Shown: positions 23,895 to 36,800 of the stretch, in pieces
Layout: the number at the start of each line of letters is the position of its first letter
Position numbering within the stretch: the stretch's first letter is position 1
Assembly: GCA_004194705.1 (NCBI GenBank)
Contig: SADC01000069.1
Span: forward strand, 1 to 64,000
Source of the DNA: Ditylenchus dipsaci
Lineage: Eukaryota; Nematoda; Chromadorea; Rhabditida; Anguinidae
Direction: 5' to 3'
DNA length: 64,000 nucleotides
Translations under genes and position numbers: made by a program
Notes under the pieces: generated by a model
Database searches by the model: none
What the model saw: only the letters and a program-made list of their open reading frames with translations
Told to the model about the DNA's origin: nothing

Positions 23895-26564
23895 CTAGGC
23901 AGAAGAATAAGGATGATGATTTGGACCGTGAGCATAGCCATTATGCCATCCGTTGTTTTGATTAGAAGACTTCCATCCATCCTTAAAATGCTCATCTTCC
24001 CCAGCTCCACGGGCTTCAGCCCACCGACATGTTCTCGTCCTATGTCACCAAAATAATGAGAGTCGCGAGAAGCATCGTGCCCTGTGCGTCCATGTGCATC
24101 CATCTCTCCGGCATTGTGGGAGCCTTTTTTGTAACCATTTTTTGCTGCAGCTTGTGCTTCTGATGCCTTAGCTGCTTCGTGCTCATAGCCTGAGAACGTA
24201 TAAATAATATGAGCCAAAACTTTAAAAACGTTGGGGTATATTGTTTCAACGGTAAAATATCGATTACCGACGGTCAATGAATTTTTTTTTTGAAATTTTT
24301 GACCAAAATCGTCAATTTTCAGGCCAAAAGTTTCTGGAAAGTCGACCCTATTCGACCTCTATAAAAAATATTTTGATCTGATCTCAACGGATTCGGATTC
24401 AGGATGAGATTTTGGTATTAGGGTCGACTTTCCAGAAACTTTTGCCCTGAAAATTGACGATTTTGATCAAAAATTTCGAAAAAAAAATTCATTGACCGTC
24501 GGTAATCGATAGCCGTCCTGTTTCAACCCCTGAAAAATCTCGAGATTGTCAGCTAAAAATATCCTTAACTTTTAGATCCTACTTAAAAATGGGGGGGGGG
24601 GTGAATAATTATTGGAGAGGCGAATTTTAATAGAGAAAAAATACGTTAAAGGGCGTGCCCACCCTAATAAGAAGTGGTGTCCGGACATCATTAAACTCCT
24701 GTACGGATTTTTCAGCTTGGTTTCTAACAAAACCACATCTAAAATAAATTTTAAGACTTATTTTGTTAGAAATCAAATTGAAAAATTTGTACAGAAGTTC
24801 AATGATTACGAAATTTTTTTAAATTCCCGGGCACAACCTCTTATTAGTGTGGGCATTCCCCTTTAAATAAAAGACGTTCGGAAGCCCTGGCTTATCCACT
24901 GCGCCACCGAGACCGAATTTTTCAAACTTAAGTTGTTTTTTCGCCTCCTTTAACACTCGAAGGCCGAGCGGCACTTTTGAGCAGTTGGACTCAGTTTTTC
25001 ACGCTGAATCCAAATCTGGTTTCAGAGTTTAAAATTTCGAGGTATGAAAGGGTCACGAAACCAGATTTGAATTCAGTATGAAAACTGAGTCCGACTGCCC
25101 AGAAGTGCTGCTCGGCCTTTGGAGTGTTGAGAATTTCACCCTTTTTTGCTGATAAATTTTACATCATCATACTTAAATAAAACTTATAGACATCTTATTA
25201 GCTCGCTTTAGGTTTTTTTAAAATAAAACCAAATCGTCAAACTCTTTCTCAAAAAAGATTCGGGTTTTTTTACAATTGTGGTTAGCAAAGAAGGATTTGA
25301 GATGACTGAATCAGCTGAATTATATCCTCGAAGTTAAAAAACTAGTACCATTCGATCCAAAATATCCTTTAGAATAGAAACCCTCGGGGCCATTGCCTTG
25401 CGTAAAATATGAGTATCGTTTTCCACCTTCTTCATCTGCAAAATCAAACTTCAACTGATTATTATTGACATCGGCGCTCTTTTACATTGGCCTGTACATA
25501 CCTTCAGCAGCTCTGGCTGCACTTTTGTCAGCATGATGATTATGACCGTCCACATCAAAATGTTGTTGGTCACGATTACCATTGGCCCAACCATGGTCAC
25601 CACGGTCATAAGCCTTGGAGTCCCTTTTTGAATAGCGTGAGCAGCATCTGCATCCCGCCAGCCATGTCCATACCTTTGTTGTGTTGGTCACGATGTCCCC
25701 AATTGGCTGCCTTTATAAACTTTTATGAAACTTTTGTTTGCTGACTGATAAGCACTCATTGTATGTGCGAAGCATAAGAACACCACGTGGGTAAAAAAAT
25801 CGCCTTCAATGAAGTTCAAAATTTAAAAAAAAACCGAAAATAAGTCATCTTTCACTTTACTCAGCTTTTATAGTGTTTTATGGGTTTTAGGGTTTAAACC
25901 TCAATTTTCTACTTTATGTGATAGTTCTTAGCTTTTTGTGAGAAATTCACAGTCGAAAATAACTGCAACTCAGCTGAGCCACTCTCTGCTGAGTTTTATA
26001 ATTTTATTAAGATAGGGCGAAATGACACATTATAGAGTATAAACCTAAAGATACGTGAAACGTATCCCAAAAGACTAATTGTACAGTGTCTTATGAAGAT
26101 TTCATAACTGTAATCTAGTTTTAGGATCGAAATTAAAAAAAATTGAAAATAATGAAAATAATTGAAATTAATATTGAAATATTGAAAATAATTCAAAGGG
26201 CTAGCAAAGACTTGTCTTATACGAAATTTGTCATTTGAAAATTCACCTGATACCGTCCTTTTCTAAATTAACAAATATTCCTACCTGCGCCGGGTATACT
26301 CCTTAAACCCCTTATTTGTTTATTTTTTTAATTCGAGTAAAGAGGAATTGTATAATTTCTTTTTCTTTTTTTAATATTAATTAAAAAGATTTTAAAAATA
26401 ACATTTTAAATTGTTTTTAGCTAACAAAATCAAAAATTCACATCGTTTCCAAAACCATTTTCAAATGTCTTTCCATAATTTTTGCCAGCTGACCATGGTT
26501 CAAAGGCCTGAGCTAGTGTTGTTAGGCACAACATAAGAAATAACACTCTGGCCATAAATACCAT
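23895..26564 (-). CDS. His/Gly/Ala-rich secreted protein gene, with apparent frameshifts
   Basis: Exon 1 (26564-26442) encodes MVFMARVLFLMLCLTTLAQA, a clear signal peptide. Later exons: about 25710-25502 (GDHGWANGNRDQQHFDVDGH), 25435-25349 (EEGGKRYSYFTQGN) and 24189-23895. The last three agree in phase at their joins. Sequence is dominated by His, Gly, Asp and Ala (ADKSAARAAE, GHDASRDSHYFG). In the first middle exon coherent coding passes between three frames, with changes near GGTATGG (about 25672) and the AAAAAGGG run (about 25626). In the last exon it moves again near GGTGGGC (about 24020) to reach the fitting tail DEHFKDGWKSSNQNNGW and TAG at 23895. Each is repaired by one added base: sequencing indels or a decaying gene. 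Family not recognised. Confidence 0.5.
24251..24518. mobile_element. ATCGATTACCGA-family MITE, second copy, 9-bp TSD
   Basis: Same termini as the 14.2-kb copy (GGTAAAATATCGATTACCGA and TCGATAGCCGTCC), shorter centre, 268 bp. Flanked by TGTTTCAAC at 24242-24250 and 24519-24527. It sits in an intron of the His-rich gene, a few dozen bases from an exon. Confidence 0.8.
24640..24865. repeat. TTTAAAGG-family MITE
   Basis: Ends TTAAAGGGCGTGCCCACCCT and, inverted, AGTGTGGGCATTCCCCTTTAA. The centre contains CGGATTTTTCAgcTTGGTTTCTAACA in inverted halves, as in the 14.2-kb element. Confidence 0.55.
24955..25130. repeat. Hairpin repeat
   Basis: Inverted halves share CACTCgAAGGCCGAGC, GGACTCAGTTTTcA and CAAATCTGGTTTC; loop about 40 bp. 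Intron of the His-rich gene. Confidence 0.65.
25760..26420. other. Intronic sequence, no repeat resolved
   Basis: Lies within the proposed His-rich gene between the signal-peptide exon and the next exon. AT-rich, with GAAATTGAAAATAAT-type simple repeats at about 26130-26200. Confidence 0.35.
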
Positions 26565-27302
26565 ATTTTTTGAAGAATTAAATATCAAAACTTCTAGACA
26601 ACACAATGAATGAAGGATAAGAACAATAAATGTTGTGTGTGTTGTACAATTTATTGTGCCTCCCACAATCTAATAGAAGAAAAACGCAATAGACTATTTG
26701 AAGTTTTTTGCAAACCATTAAGCGAAGAAAGCTAGTCGAATAAACAGGATCTTTGCTTTAACACTCTGAAACACAAAATATATGTTGTAATACCAATGAT
26801 ACTTGTCTGCAAACTAGTTAAAATGGATGAGAATGCAAATCAAACGTAAATTTATTACGTCTGCTTTTTTAATTGTTCAGAAAGTAATATAGAATAAATT
26901 AGGTCAATGCTAAAAAATTAATCTACATGAGTTTTTAAGACCGAAAAATTATCAAGCCTTCATAACTTTTAGCTTTAAAAATTTGTTGTATTGATACATG
27001 GAATGCAACGATCAAATGCTAAATCGCAACGGCCAAACAATTTTTAAACAATTTCAAATTCTAATTCGTTAGCAGAACGAGCTAAATGAGTTCAAAATAT
27101 TATTGAATCAATCAACTTGCATGTTTCATGGAGGTAGGCGAGAGCATTGCTAAGTTTTAAGCGATATATGGCCACAAGTTTGAGCTAATCAAGCCGATCA
27201 CTGAGTTTGTGATAGGGCCAAACGAAAATCGAGTTAAAGAATAGAATGCAAATTTTAGCAAGGCGATTTGAAAAAAATAAAAAGCCTACCTTTTATTATT
27301 TT

Positions 27303-27512
27303 TTAAACGATTATTTGCTGAGTATTCAGTAAGTAGGCACGGCGGAGAAGACCTCTTCCACGGCCTCCTTTCTTGCCGAATCTGACGCCAATGTACCATT
27401 CATTGTAAGGGGGTGGATCGAAAACAAGGACTACACAACTCCGATCGCCAAACTCGGAAACTCGTCTAAGGGTAACTTGGATCGTTGATTTCAAATCTGG
27501 CGCTTAAAAGTT
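27303..27512 (-). CDS. Possible exon, basic C-terminus with an RFGKK motif
   Basis: An acceptor-like GCGCCAG at about 27513 opens an ORF that ends at TAA (27303-27305). It encodes a mixed segment followed by NEWYIGVRFGKKGGRGRG. The RFG-KK resembles an amidated RFamide peptide, but there is no dibasic site close upstream and no signal peptide, so an RNA- or DNA-binding basic tail is as likely. It lies 0.3 kb beyond the flp-21 stop on the same strand; no connection is shown. Confidence 0.25.
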
Positions 27513-27673
27513 TCAATTACCACTAGAAACTCAAACCTGCACACGGTTTTGGGCAAAAATACAACCACTTGTCCACTGCGCAACCAAGGCCACGTATGGC
27601 CGTATAAAAAAATTCACTCAAACCATTGGCTGACTCTGTAGTACTGAAATATCCAAGTAAACGGACAAATGTT

Positions 27674-27679
27674 TTTATT
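27674..27679 (-). terminator. Poly(A) signal for flp-21
   Basis: AATAAA on the minus strand about 117 nt beyond the flp-21 stop codon. Confidence 0.45.
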
Positions 27680-27795
27680 CACATCAAAATAATGATCTCT
27701 CAAAAACTGTGAAATATTAATATTTTGTAGACATAAATAAAGCAATTGGATGACGGCAAATCAGTTTCACTCTCAAGTTTTCGTTCAAATTTCTA

Positions 27796-29366
27796 TCAAC
27801 CGAATCTCAGCGGTCTTGGTCCAAGTCCTCTCTTGTTGGATCTGCAACAAATTTTTAGTGAAAAATTTAGTTTGGTGTGAAAAGTACTGTAGAATACATA
27901 CTTTAAGTCGTCAATAATGACATATCCATTGGCATAATCGGTGTCTTCATGAGGTACTTGCAGGCGCTCCAAATTCATAAGGTAGTTCTTCACTAAAAAC
28001 ATCACTTAAAAATTATTGGACAAAATTTAGTTGGCTTTTATGCAACAAACAGTTGAACTACTCAGCCATTTTAATCAAAAATATAATAATATCAAGCTGT
28101 CGGAAAAGTTCTCGTGTATTTAAATTTCGAGAATGAATTTTAATAAAAATGAATTGGGTTCTCAAAAAGAAATGTGCTCCAAATTTGGAAAAAATGAAGC
28201 CAGAACAGTAAATCTCACATGTAACATTTTAGTAACATATCCAAAAGGCGTTGCATACATGAAGTTAATAGCGAACCTTTTCCTACAAACCCAATATGTT
28301 GTTTGGGTCAAGTGAATTCAGCTGGCCGAAAATCCTAGTATTGACTTTAAATTTGGAATATTATTAGTTTTTTTGATAGATGAGTTTTGTGAAAAGCTGA
28401 CAAAGTGTGCGGTCCCGATGTGGTTCGAATTTTGTTTCAATTAGTTGCTCTTGGGTCAGGATCCCGATCTGTATTTTCTAAACAATTCGGAATTTTTGGA
28501 ACTACGATTTTTTTATTTTTGAATTCTTTTCACAAAATCTTTAATGTCAATAAGCATTGAATAAAAGACTATTTTTCATTGAAAATAGACAACAAGTATT
28601 TTGTTATTTTGGAAAAGGTGTTTTTAATTTTGATATCAAAAAGTTCAAATTTTCGTTTTGTTAATAAAATAAGAAAATACAAGTTTATTTAGCATTTTTA
28701 TTTATCGCAAAGCATTTAAAAGCTAAAAAGTTCTGCTGTTTCAGCCACTATCCCACTATTAGGTATTATTTATTGATTTCCAGTTAGGGACTATGAACAT
28801 ATATCAATCGAAAATTTGTTAAAAAACGTGCTCTATGCTAGTGGTTGACTAAAAAATCAAGACTTACAGGAAATTATCTTTTTTCAAATGAATATTGTTA
28901 AAAACGCTGTTGCAAAATGACACAAAATAGTTTCTTTGACAGAAAATGGATTTATATTAGCAACTAAAATTTTTATTGGCAAAACTTTGGTTATTTTCTG
29001 AATTTGCGGATGAACTTCGAATCCTTACAGTTTCATGCACTGCACTGACGGATCATTTTCGACAAAAGACTCCGAAAATTGAACCAAAATGATGTGATCC
29101 TAGGCTGGGTGGCTTTTTATTTATAAGCACTACTTAACTGTATTTACTTGGTTTAACCAACTAAGACTTTTTACGAAAAAAATGGTGATTGACTCACACA
29201 TTCTGAGGGTGTTGCCATCAGGGGAGGAGGACAACGGCTCAATGGCTTCCACAATGGTGGGTGCTGCAGATACACAGGCACACAAGTTTAGTAGCAAACA
29301 CAATAGACTAACTGCCAGAAATGTTGTGTAGAACAGGGAAGGCAGGCTGGACCTCATCACCGACAT
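27796..29366 (-). CDS. flp-21: FMRFamide-like neuropeptide precursor FLP-21
   Basis: Three exons, 29366-29198, 27992-27902 and 27841-27796, with matching phases (1 then 2) and good sites (GTGAGT, GTATGT, TTTTTAG, TTGCAG). The product is 101 residues. Exon 1 encodes an N-terminal signal peptide (LFYTTFLAVSLLCLLLNLCA) and a short acidic spacer. Exon 2 is the spacer KNYLMNLERLQVPHEDTDYA. Exon 3 gives SNKR-GLGPRPLRFG-stop: a dibasic cleavage site, one peptide and the Gly amide donor. GLGPRPLRFamide is the single peptide of C. elegans FLP-21, a ligand of the NPR-1 receptor that acts in social feeding and oxygen responses. This precursor also has one copy, at the extreme C-terminus. The 1.2-kb first intron holds no recognisable MITE. 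Confidence 0.93.
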
Positions 29367-29399
29367 TACGCTAGAGATTGAGCAGCAAACAATTATTGC

Positions 29400-30330
29400 C
29401 TACACATCAAATTAGTTTTATTACAGTTAAGTACATTATAAAATGGTCAATCACAAATGCTTTTCTATAAACTATTAAATTCAAATGCAAGCTATGTAGC
29501 TGGACTGTTCTTTTCACCCTCAAGACTAAGTAAGGAAGTTGAGATCCATTGCTACGCGCTGATGTTGAAATTTGATAAAGATGTTGTATTTTTGTGATTT
29601 TGTAAAGAATGAAAAATTCAGAATGATAAAATAAAAAATTCGCAACTCGAAAAGTTAAATGCGTATTTCAATTAGATCTTCAAAAAAAATTCGACGTAAA
29701 AACTTGTTTTTGACTCTCAAAAATCGTCAATAAAGACATTTTATTATAAAATTATTAAAAGCAAACTCTTTTTGTGGAAGTAGTCTTTGTCCACAGCAAC
29801 AAGCGCAAGTTTATTCTTCTTCGAGCTTCTTTATATTCCAAAATTCAATCAGGAGTCTTTTTAACCATAAAATCTATATAGCTGTACTTGCACTTTTTAG
29901 TAAGGTTATAATTTAAAAAAAAATATTGTGATAAATTTCCTAGAAGATTTTTTTTTTAAATTTTCAATATAAAGTACAGTATGCAGAATGTAGGTGTCAT
30001 GCATTCAGCACAGGGCTTCCAACTCAAAATTTCAAAATAAATGACATTTGGTCAAAAAGTGCCATTAAGTTATCCAGTGCTTGTTCAGTTTCGAGTACCG
30101 AAAATCTCAAAATTTCTAAAGATTTGAGGTCCCAAATAAAGGACAAATTATTAAATAAAGGACATTTGGAAGCCTTGATTTAGTATCACCTTTTAGTATT
30201 TAAAATAAAATTACTTCAAAAAAACCAGGTTAAAAGTGATAAATAAGCATTAAAAGTTTTTAAATCGCCTTAGTCTCCCAAGAAATATGTGTTTGTGATA
30301 TTTATCTATAAATTTTGAATTTAAAAAATT
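29400..30330. other. flp-21 upstream region
   Basis: No coding signal. About 30005-30170 is a copy of the AGGGcTtcCAACTCAAAATTT dispersed repeat (see 54350). The flp-21 promoter would be in 29.37-30 kb, but I see no specific element. Confidence 0.4.
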
Positions 30331-30334
30331 CGAC

Positions 30335-30580
30335 CCTACTATAGAATACACCCCCCCCCTGAAAATCCGACCTTTTAAAACTTAAGTAAAAAGTACCCAA
30401 ATATATGTCCCAGACCCGGAAAATGTACGCAAACTCTTCATTAGTCACAACTTCCGTACGCTGGCCTACCCCAAGCCTAACGGCTAAGCCTAAACTTGTT
30501 GTTTGCAAGGGTAGTTACAGCATTTTTAAAGGTCGGATTTTTTTTGGGGGGGGGGGGGTATTCTATAGTAGCGCCAAAAA
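30335..30580. repeat. Hairpin with poly-C/poly-G arms
   Basis: The left arm CTATAGAATACACCCCCCCC and the right arm GGGGGGTATTCTATAG are inverted; GGTCGGATTTT/AAAATCCGACC continues the arms inward. The G run at about 30545-30558 is 13-14 bases. The minus-strand ORF here is a shadow. Confidence 0.7.
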
Positions 30581-30812
30581 TTCAAAAAAAAAATTAAATT
30601 GCCCAACCATTTTTCAGAAGTAATTTGTTAATAAAATCACTGCTTAATTTTCATAACAATAAATCTCTTCATCGCAATTAAAACTATACGAAAAAACTAA
30701 ACAAAGAGACTTGGTCAAGAAAGTAATTGGAGCGCAAGTAGAAAGAAGAACTAGCAGGAAACTAAAACTTCCAAATTCAAAACCGACTAAAAAACTTTAA
30801 CTGCAAGCACTT

Positions 30813-33800
30813 TTAAGCATTACTATGGGTTGGCCATCCATCCTCTTCTGGATGCGCATTAAATAACCAACTCAGGACAGGCAATACATAATTTGGCACA
30901 AGTAAACACAAAAGGCTATTAGTCAACTTCCACCAAATTCCAAACATGATGGATTAGAAATGGTCAAAAATAAGAAATTAAATTCAAATTTGTCATATTT
31001 CTATTGAAATTATTTTTATTGGCTATTAAAACAAAAAGCGGTTATTATAAATGCTGCTATATACTTGAAAACTGGCATTTGACGTGGGGAATGGTATCCA
31101 ATCCAACTTGTTCAATTGCCGAAAGCGTCGTAGACAAATAAAAGAAAATGGATACATGCATTGAGGGTGAGCAAAATGAGCACCATGGCCTGGATAAGCT
31201 CGGCCTCACCTTCCACCTAAATTATAAGTGCTTCTTTAAGAGGCCAGCTATTCAATGGTTAAGGGGAGGAGGTCCCACTTTTGGGAAATAAACTGAAAAT
31301 TGCGTCACCACACACAAATCCAACAAAACTTTTTTCCTTTGTTCTCTTTGGTTTGATGGTGGGGTGGGTGAAGCGCGTGGATGTCTAGCTATTACTTCTT
31401 TGTAGGGTTAGCTACAGCAAATCGTCATTTGGACTTGATATCTCTTGTTGGCCAAAACGATTAAATAATTGGCTTGGGAGGGTTATGACAAGAAAAATAG
31501 GTGAGTAGATACAGTCGAACCTCTCTATAGTGTACACCCAAAAGTTCGTTCCCGCCTAGGGTCGACACTTTTTTTAGCTCGATTTCAATTTTTTTTGCTG
31601 ATTCTTTTTCACAGTCTGGCCGCAAATATCGTAAGGATTCCGATTTTGCCGATCGTTTTTCATTTGTCTATATATTTTTCTCTAAAAAAGCAAAACTCCA
31701 TATAGTGTACACCACTTTGAAAATAAGATGTACACTATTGGGAGGTTTTGCTTTTTTAGAGAAAAATATATAGACAAATGAAAAACGATCGGCAAAATCG
31801 GAATCCTTACGATATTTGCGGCCAGACTGTGAAAAAAGATCAGCAAAAAAATTGAAAATCGAGCTAAAAAAAGTGTCGGACCCTAGGCGGGAACGAACTT
31901 TTGGGGTGTACACTATAGAGAGTTCGACTGTATTAATATTTGGTTCCTTACTTAAAGAACCATGATTTTCGCGCGCAGTGGCATGTGCAAATTTTAATTG
32001 CCGGGGACACTTCTCTTTCGTCTCAAACTTTGCTCTTTGGAGTCGTTCGACATTACTCCAAAGAGTACAGTGCCAGACGAAAGAGAAGTGTCCCCACCAA
32101 TTCAAATTTTGCACATGCCACTGCGCGCAAAAGCCATGCTGCTTTAAAAACAGATAATAGCGATTTATTTTATTGAATCAGAATGTGTTACAGAAAGGTC
32201 GACAAAAAAACTTGGCTATAGTCAAATTTTAGTCACACAGTCAACTCTTGCGCTATAGTCGACTTTCGCTATAGTGTTAATCTCGGTGTAGTGCTGTTTT
32301 TCGGCATTACATCGTTACAGTTGACAACTTAAAGATTTATAAAAGAAAAAAATTTGAAAAAAAAAGAAAATATAACTAAACAACGTACTACTGGAGAATA
32401 CGTTTCCATTTTTTGCCTTCGTCCCCCCTGTTGTTTTCTGTTATTCAGGTGATCATGGTGATTAAGATGATTACGGTTGACATGATCATCTGAATAACCA
32501 TGAAATACTAGAAACAACAGGGGGGACCAAGCTGTTTTTTGCAAAAAAACAATAGGGGGACCAAGGCAAAAATGGAAACGGATTCTCTAGTAACGCCACT
32601 AAACAATTTTAGATAACGTCGAAAGATATTGCCGAATTTTCATAAGAGATGGCAAAAGCTTTGGCAATATCTGGCAATATCTAGCCATGGCAATTGCTAG
32701 TGGCAAAGGACACTGGCAACCCTACATAAATGTAAACCCTAAAATACCACGGTAGGTGCAAAATAGGTGCTGCATGGATTCTAGATAGGGATTGTACCAA
32801 TTACTATGGTTTTGCAAGGCTAAAAAGGGTTTTGTTATATCCAACCCCACCACTTGGGCATAATTTAGTAATTTAGTGTATCCAACCGGTGTATCCAATG
32901 GTCAGTGTATTCAATCAGTTTTTGTATCCAATCGGTGGTATACCGTGCATTTGCGTTTGGAACCGGGTTTTGGAAAACGAATCCAACGGAATTCCGAGTC
33001 AAGATTTCAGTGACATTGGCCCAGGCTAGACCAAAAATGGCGTAAGCAGGAGGGTCACACAGTCAGAATTGAATTTTTCTGCTTTTAGTTCCCCATTTTT
33101 AAACCAATTTGAAAAAATTGCAATAAAATTTTAAGGCTGTGCCTGTCGCCGCTGCCAGGCCATTTTAAAATCGTGATGTTTCGGGGTTTTGAAGATTTTA
33201 TCACTTTGGCGCCACTGCGCCACTAAAAATGTGTTCTGGCCCTATCACACAGCATTATTTTAAAATCTGATATTACATGCTGAAATCACAAAAATTGAAA
33301 AAAAACAAGTTAAAAAATTAATAAAATGTATTAAAGTATGCTAGCCAAAGAAACGAAAAAGTTTGCAAAAAAAAATTTATAGAATAAATACGTCAAGGCA
33401 AAATTTGGGGGTTTGTTTTAACCAGATGACTGGTGACATCAAAAAAGGTATGTTCTCTATATTAGGATTTTCTTTTGTTATTTCTCTGAAAGAGTTAAGG
33501 TGGTCTTGAACTCAGCTCAAGTGAATTTAATTGCCCTTGCTATTGAGCAGAAAATACTTACTTGGCATCGAACAAAATTTTAATCTTTCTACAGGGTGCG
33601 TAAAAAGTCCCGACAACTTTTTTAAACTCAAAACTTTTATTGTTTGTAACATAACATCGAAAAACAAATAACACCGCAAGCAAGAGCGAAGAATTTTGAA
33701 CAAGATAGCTGCATCACTTTTCAATATAGCCGCCATTTGCTTGGACACAGTGTCAGCCAGCTGAGGTCTGTAAATTTTCTTCAGCCGTCAGCTTCAGCCA

Positions 33801-36800
33801 GTTGAGGACAGCACCCTGCTCCCAACCTGTAATGACAAATTAAATGCTTGTTCTTTCGTAGACTGATAATCCAAGTCTGAAAAATCAAAAAGAAAAAACA
33901 ATAAAAATAAAGCTGAAAATTTGGTGGCTCATAGGTGGATTCGAACTTGAGACGTCTGGCTTTTTAAATTTTCACTGATCGTTGGGTGCCATGATTTCTG
34001 GAAAAACAAAAAAGTAAAACAACTATCTTGTATGGAATTTAACATAGAAAAAACTGGTAAAACCGTTTTCACTCATAAAACGAAATATGGTTAAAAATTT
34101 TGAGTTTAAAAAAGTTGTCAGAACTTTTTACGCACCCTGTAGATAAAATGTCTAAATTATTTATTGAGAAACACTTGTGCAAAATTAAAAGTCTAAAGTT
34201 CATTATACGCTTTTTGCGCCTTTTTGGGTGTTTTAGGGCCTAAAACATGTTTTTAAGTGGAGGAAGGAAGTTTCATTTATAGTAGTATCCCGGTCATCTG
34301 GCAATTCAATTATCCGGCGCCCTCGGTTATGCGGCACCTCAAATCCAGTGTATTTGGCTGAGCCTCAGCTTATTCTACATTATCCAACACATCGGTTATC
34401 TGCATACCTGCACGCTCGAAAAAATCGGCGCCGACCCGGGCGTCGGGCTTCCAAAAATTGGCGCGGGTGCTGGCGCCGCCGCCGGCGCCACTTGAAAATG
34501 GGCGCCGGGCAAATTTGGTATTTGTATTCCAGATTAAAAGTTGAAAAGTCACTTGTTCCTGAGTCCACCAGATATAAGGCTTGGAAAATTCTAAAGTTCT
34601 CTCACACAACATGTACATTTGTTTTGGTTTATGGCAGTACCTGCAAATATTACGATAAGTTACTTTATCTTAATCTAATTTAAATCGTGTTTACTCAGGG
34701 TGTTTATTTATCAAACTGCAGCCCCTCTAATAAATAAAGTAATTTTGGTCTGATCTCAAAAAATAAGAAATTAGTTTGCTTTTTTTTTGCTTCTAGCTTA
34801 AAAAAACTACGTTGTTACAAAACAAATATTTTTTCGGCTACAGATTGACGCTGGTAATACTAACAAAGCTTAAAAGATTGTTTGATCCAAGCTATACAAG
34901 AGCCAAGTTATACAAAAAATGTTCAAAGTCAAATTTTGGGCTTAAAGCCTGACCGAAAATATGGTTACCGTATTTTTTCTAATTGCTCGACAGTCGAGCT
35001 ATTTTTCAAACCCCGAAAATCACAATAATTTTAGGCCGATCTCAAGATTTTTGTGTGAAAATTCAAAATGTGAAAAGTGGAATCGGTAGAGCTCGCGGGA
35101 GTTGAAAAAATGCAAAAAACAGCTTTGCAAAATAATTTCTCTGGCCTGAGACATAGGTCCTCAAAGTAGGGGTGTCGAGCAATTAGAGGAAATACGGTAG
35201 TCAATATCAAAACAAGAACCACCTAAAAAGTCCGTTGGTCATTGTTTTGTCCTTGTCAATGGTTGAATTCCAATAGGATTGACTGTACAGAAAGTTAGAC
35301 AGGTCTCTGTCGAATTTCCAAGGAGCTGCGTGACGATTAGCCCAGCAGTAAAAGCCAAATGAGGTGAGCGCTAATAGTGCTGTGCTAAGACCTGCACCCA
35401 CCACAGAGAAAAATTGTCGGGAACTAGTTCTGGCCGGAAAGTGCCAAGGAACACCTGCCTGCAAGCACAAAATATAAAATGTTATTATTATAAGATATGT
35501 CCACGCAAAAAAACCATTCACTCTCACAGCTCATTTTTTAAAGCTAAGTCATCAGAAAAAAAGTGTAAAAAATAAAAAGTAAATTTTAACACTGGCAAGT
35601 AGTGTTAGGCCCTCATTATTCAGCACTGTATGTTCAGAACTTACAGTTGACTCTTGATCACCCTTGCCTTCGACAGTTTTTAACCCCGACTTTAAAAGTC
35701 TTTTGGCAAACGCGATCCGTCAGTCTACAGGGTGTGTCAAAAAAAATTTTGCTCACATCTGCGTTTATGATTTTTTAAACTATTTTACAGAATCCTAATT
35801 GAAGGTGGAGATTTCCGAAATAGGACCTAAGAAATCGGAATTAGCCGGGAAAGAGCCTTTTTAGGTGGCCAAGTTTTTTCAACACACCCTGCAATCATAA
35901 AGATCGCAAAGATTACGATTTTTCCGGTAATTTTTCCAAAAATTTTGCAGCTTTTCACCATGAAAACCCACGCCTCTCAATAAATAAGCAGCTTATTTTC
36001 AAAAAAAGTGTCCATTTATTGTAAGTCGACTGTATACGTATTTCAAACAAAAAAAAACGCTCGATGGAGCCATTTTGTTCAGAATTTTAAATGCGTCCGG
36101 AAAACACATTTTTTTTAAATTTCACCTGGATTAGGCAATAAACAGCCACTAGTGTCACAAAATAGGAGTGAAAGAAGACACAACAATAGGCATGGTATAC
36201 ATATGAGTAGAGTAGAGTAAATATACCAAATATGGCTTGCCAGTGAGGGGCACTTAATTGGAATCTGCAAAAAATCAAACAATACAAAGTCTTGTAGACC
36301 AATCACCTACTTGTTTTCAGCAGCACTGTAGAGGGTGAGTATAAGGCCAGTGGAGAACTGAACGAGTGAGGCCACAGCGAGCACAGTTGACAACGCTATT
36401 TGTACTGTTCTACGACTCTCTTCCAGATGTTCCACATTGCTAGGCTGGGGCCCGATCTTGAGCAGCAAATGGTCCTGTAGACTTAGGAAAACATCTGAAC
36501 ACTTGAGTTGACTGCCAAGTGTACGGTTGAGCACTCCAGCACACACACTTTGCTCCCCACGCTCTGCTTGCACTGCAAATATATATGCAACAGATTTACA
36601 GAAACAGTCAAATATTGTGACAACCTCTACGAAGACATACGGCTTCAGTAGCTGTGGCTACAAACAGCAAAAAGCCGAGAATCAGGGAGAAAAATTGAAG
36701 AAAAAGTTCACATCTTAAATTCAGAAATTATAAACATGGGTTTTGCTGAGGTTTTAAGAAGCTCTAAGTTTTTAATCAAATTTTTTCCCTTTTCCATAAC

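Noticed and set aside
31140..31265. Possible exon with hydrophobic AELIQAMVLILLTLNACI as the last exon of the membrane-protein gene
   Set aside because: Phase does not fit the preceding donor in that frame; the exon at 30915-30813 fits better, though neither is proven.
31668..32114. 148-codon minus ORF
   Set aside because: Spans two MITEs; open by chance in hairpin sequence.
33900..33990. Possible minus-strand tRNA (GGATTCGAAC-like B box)
   Set aside because: No matching acceptor stem or A box; sits inside a mariner-like relic.
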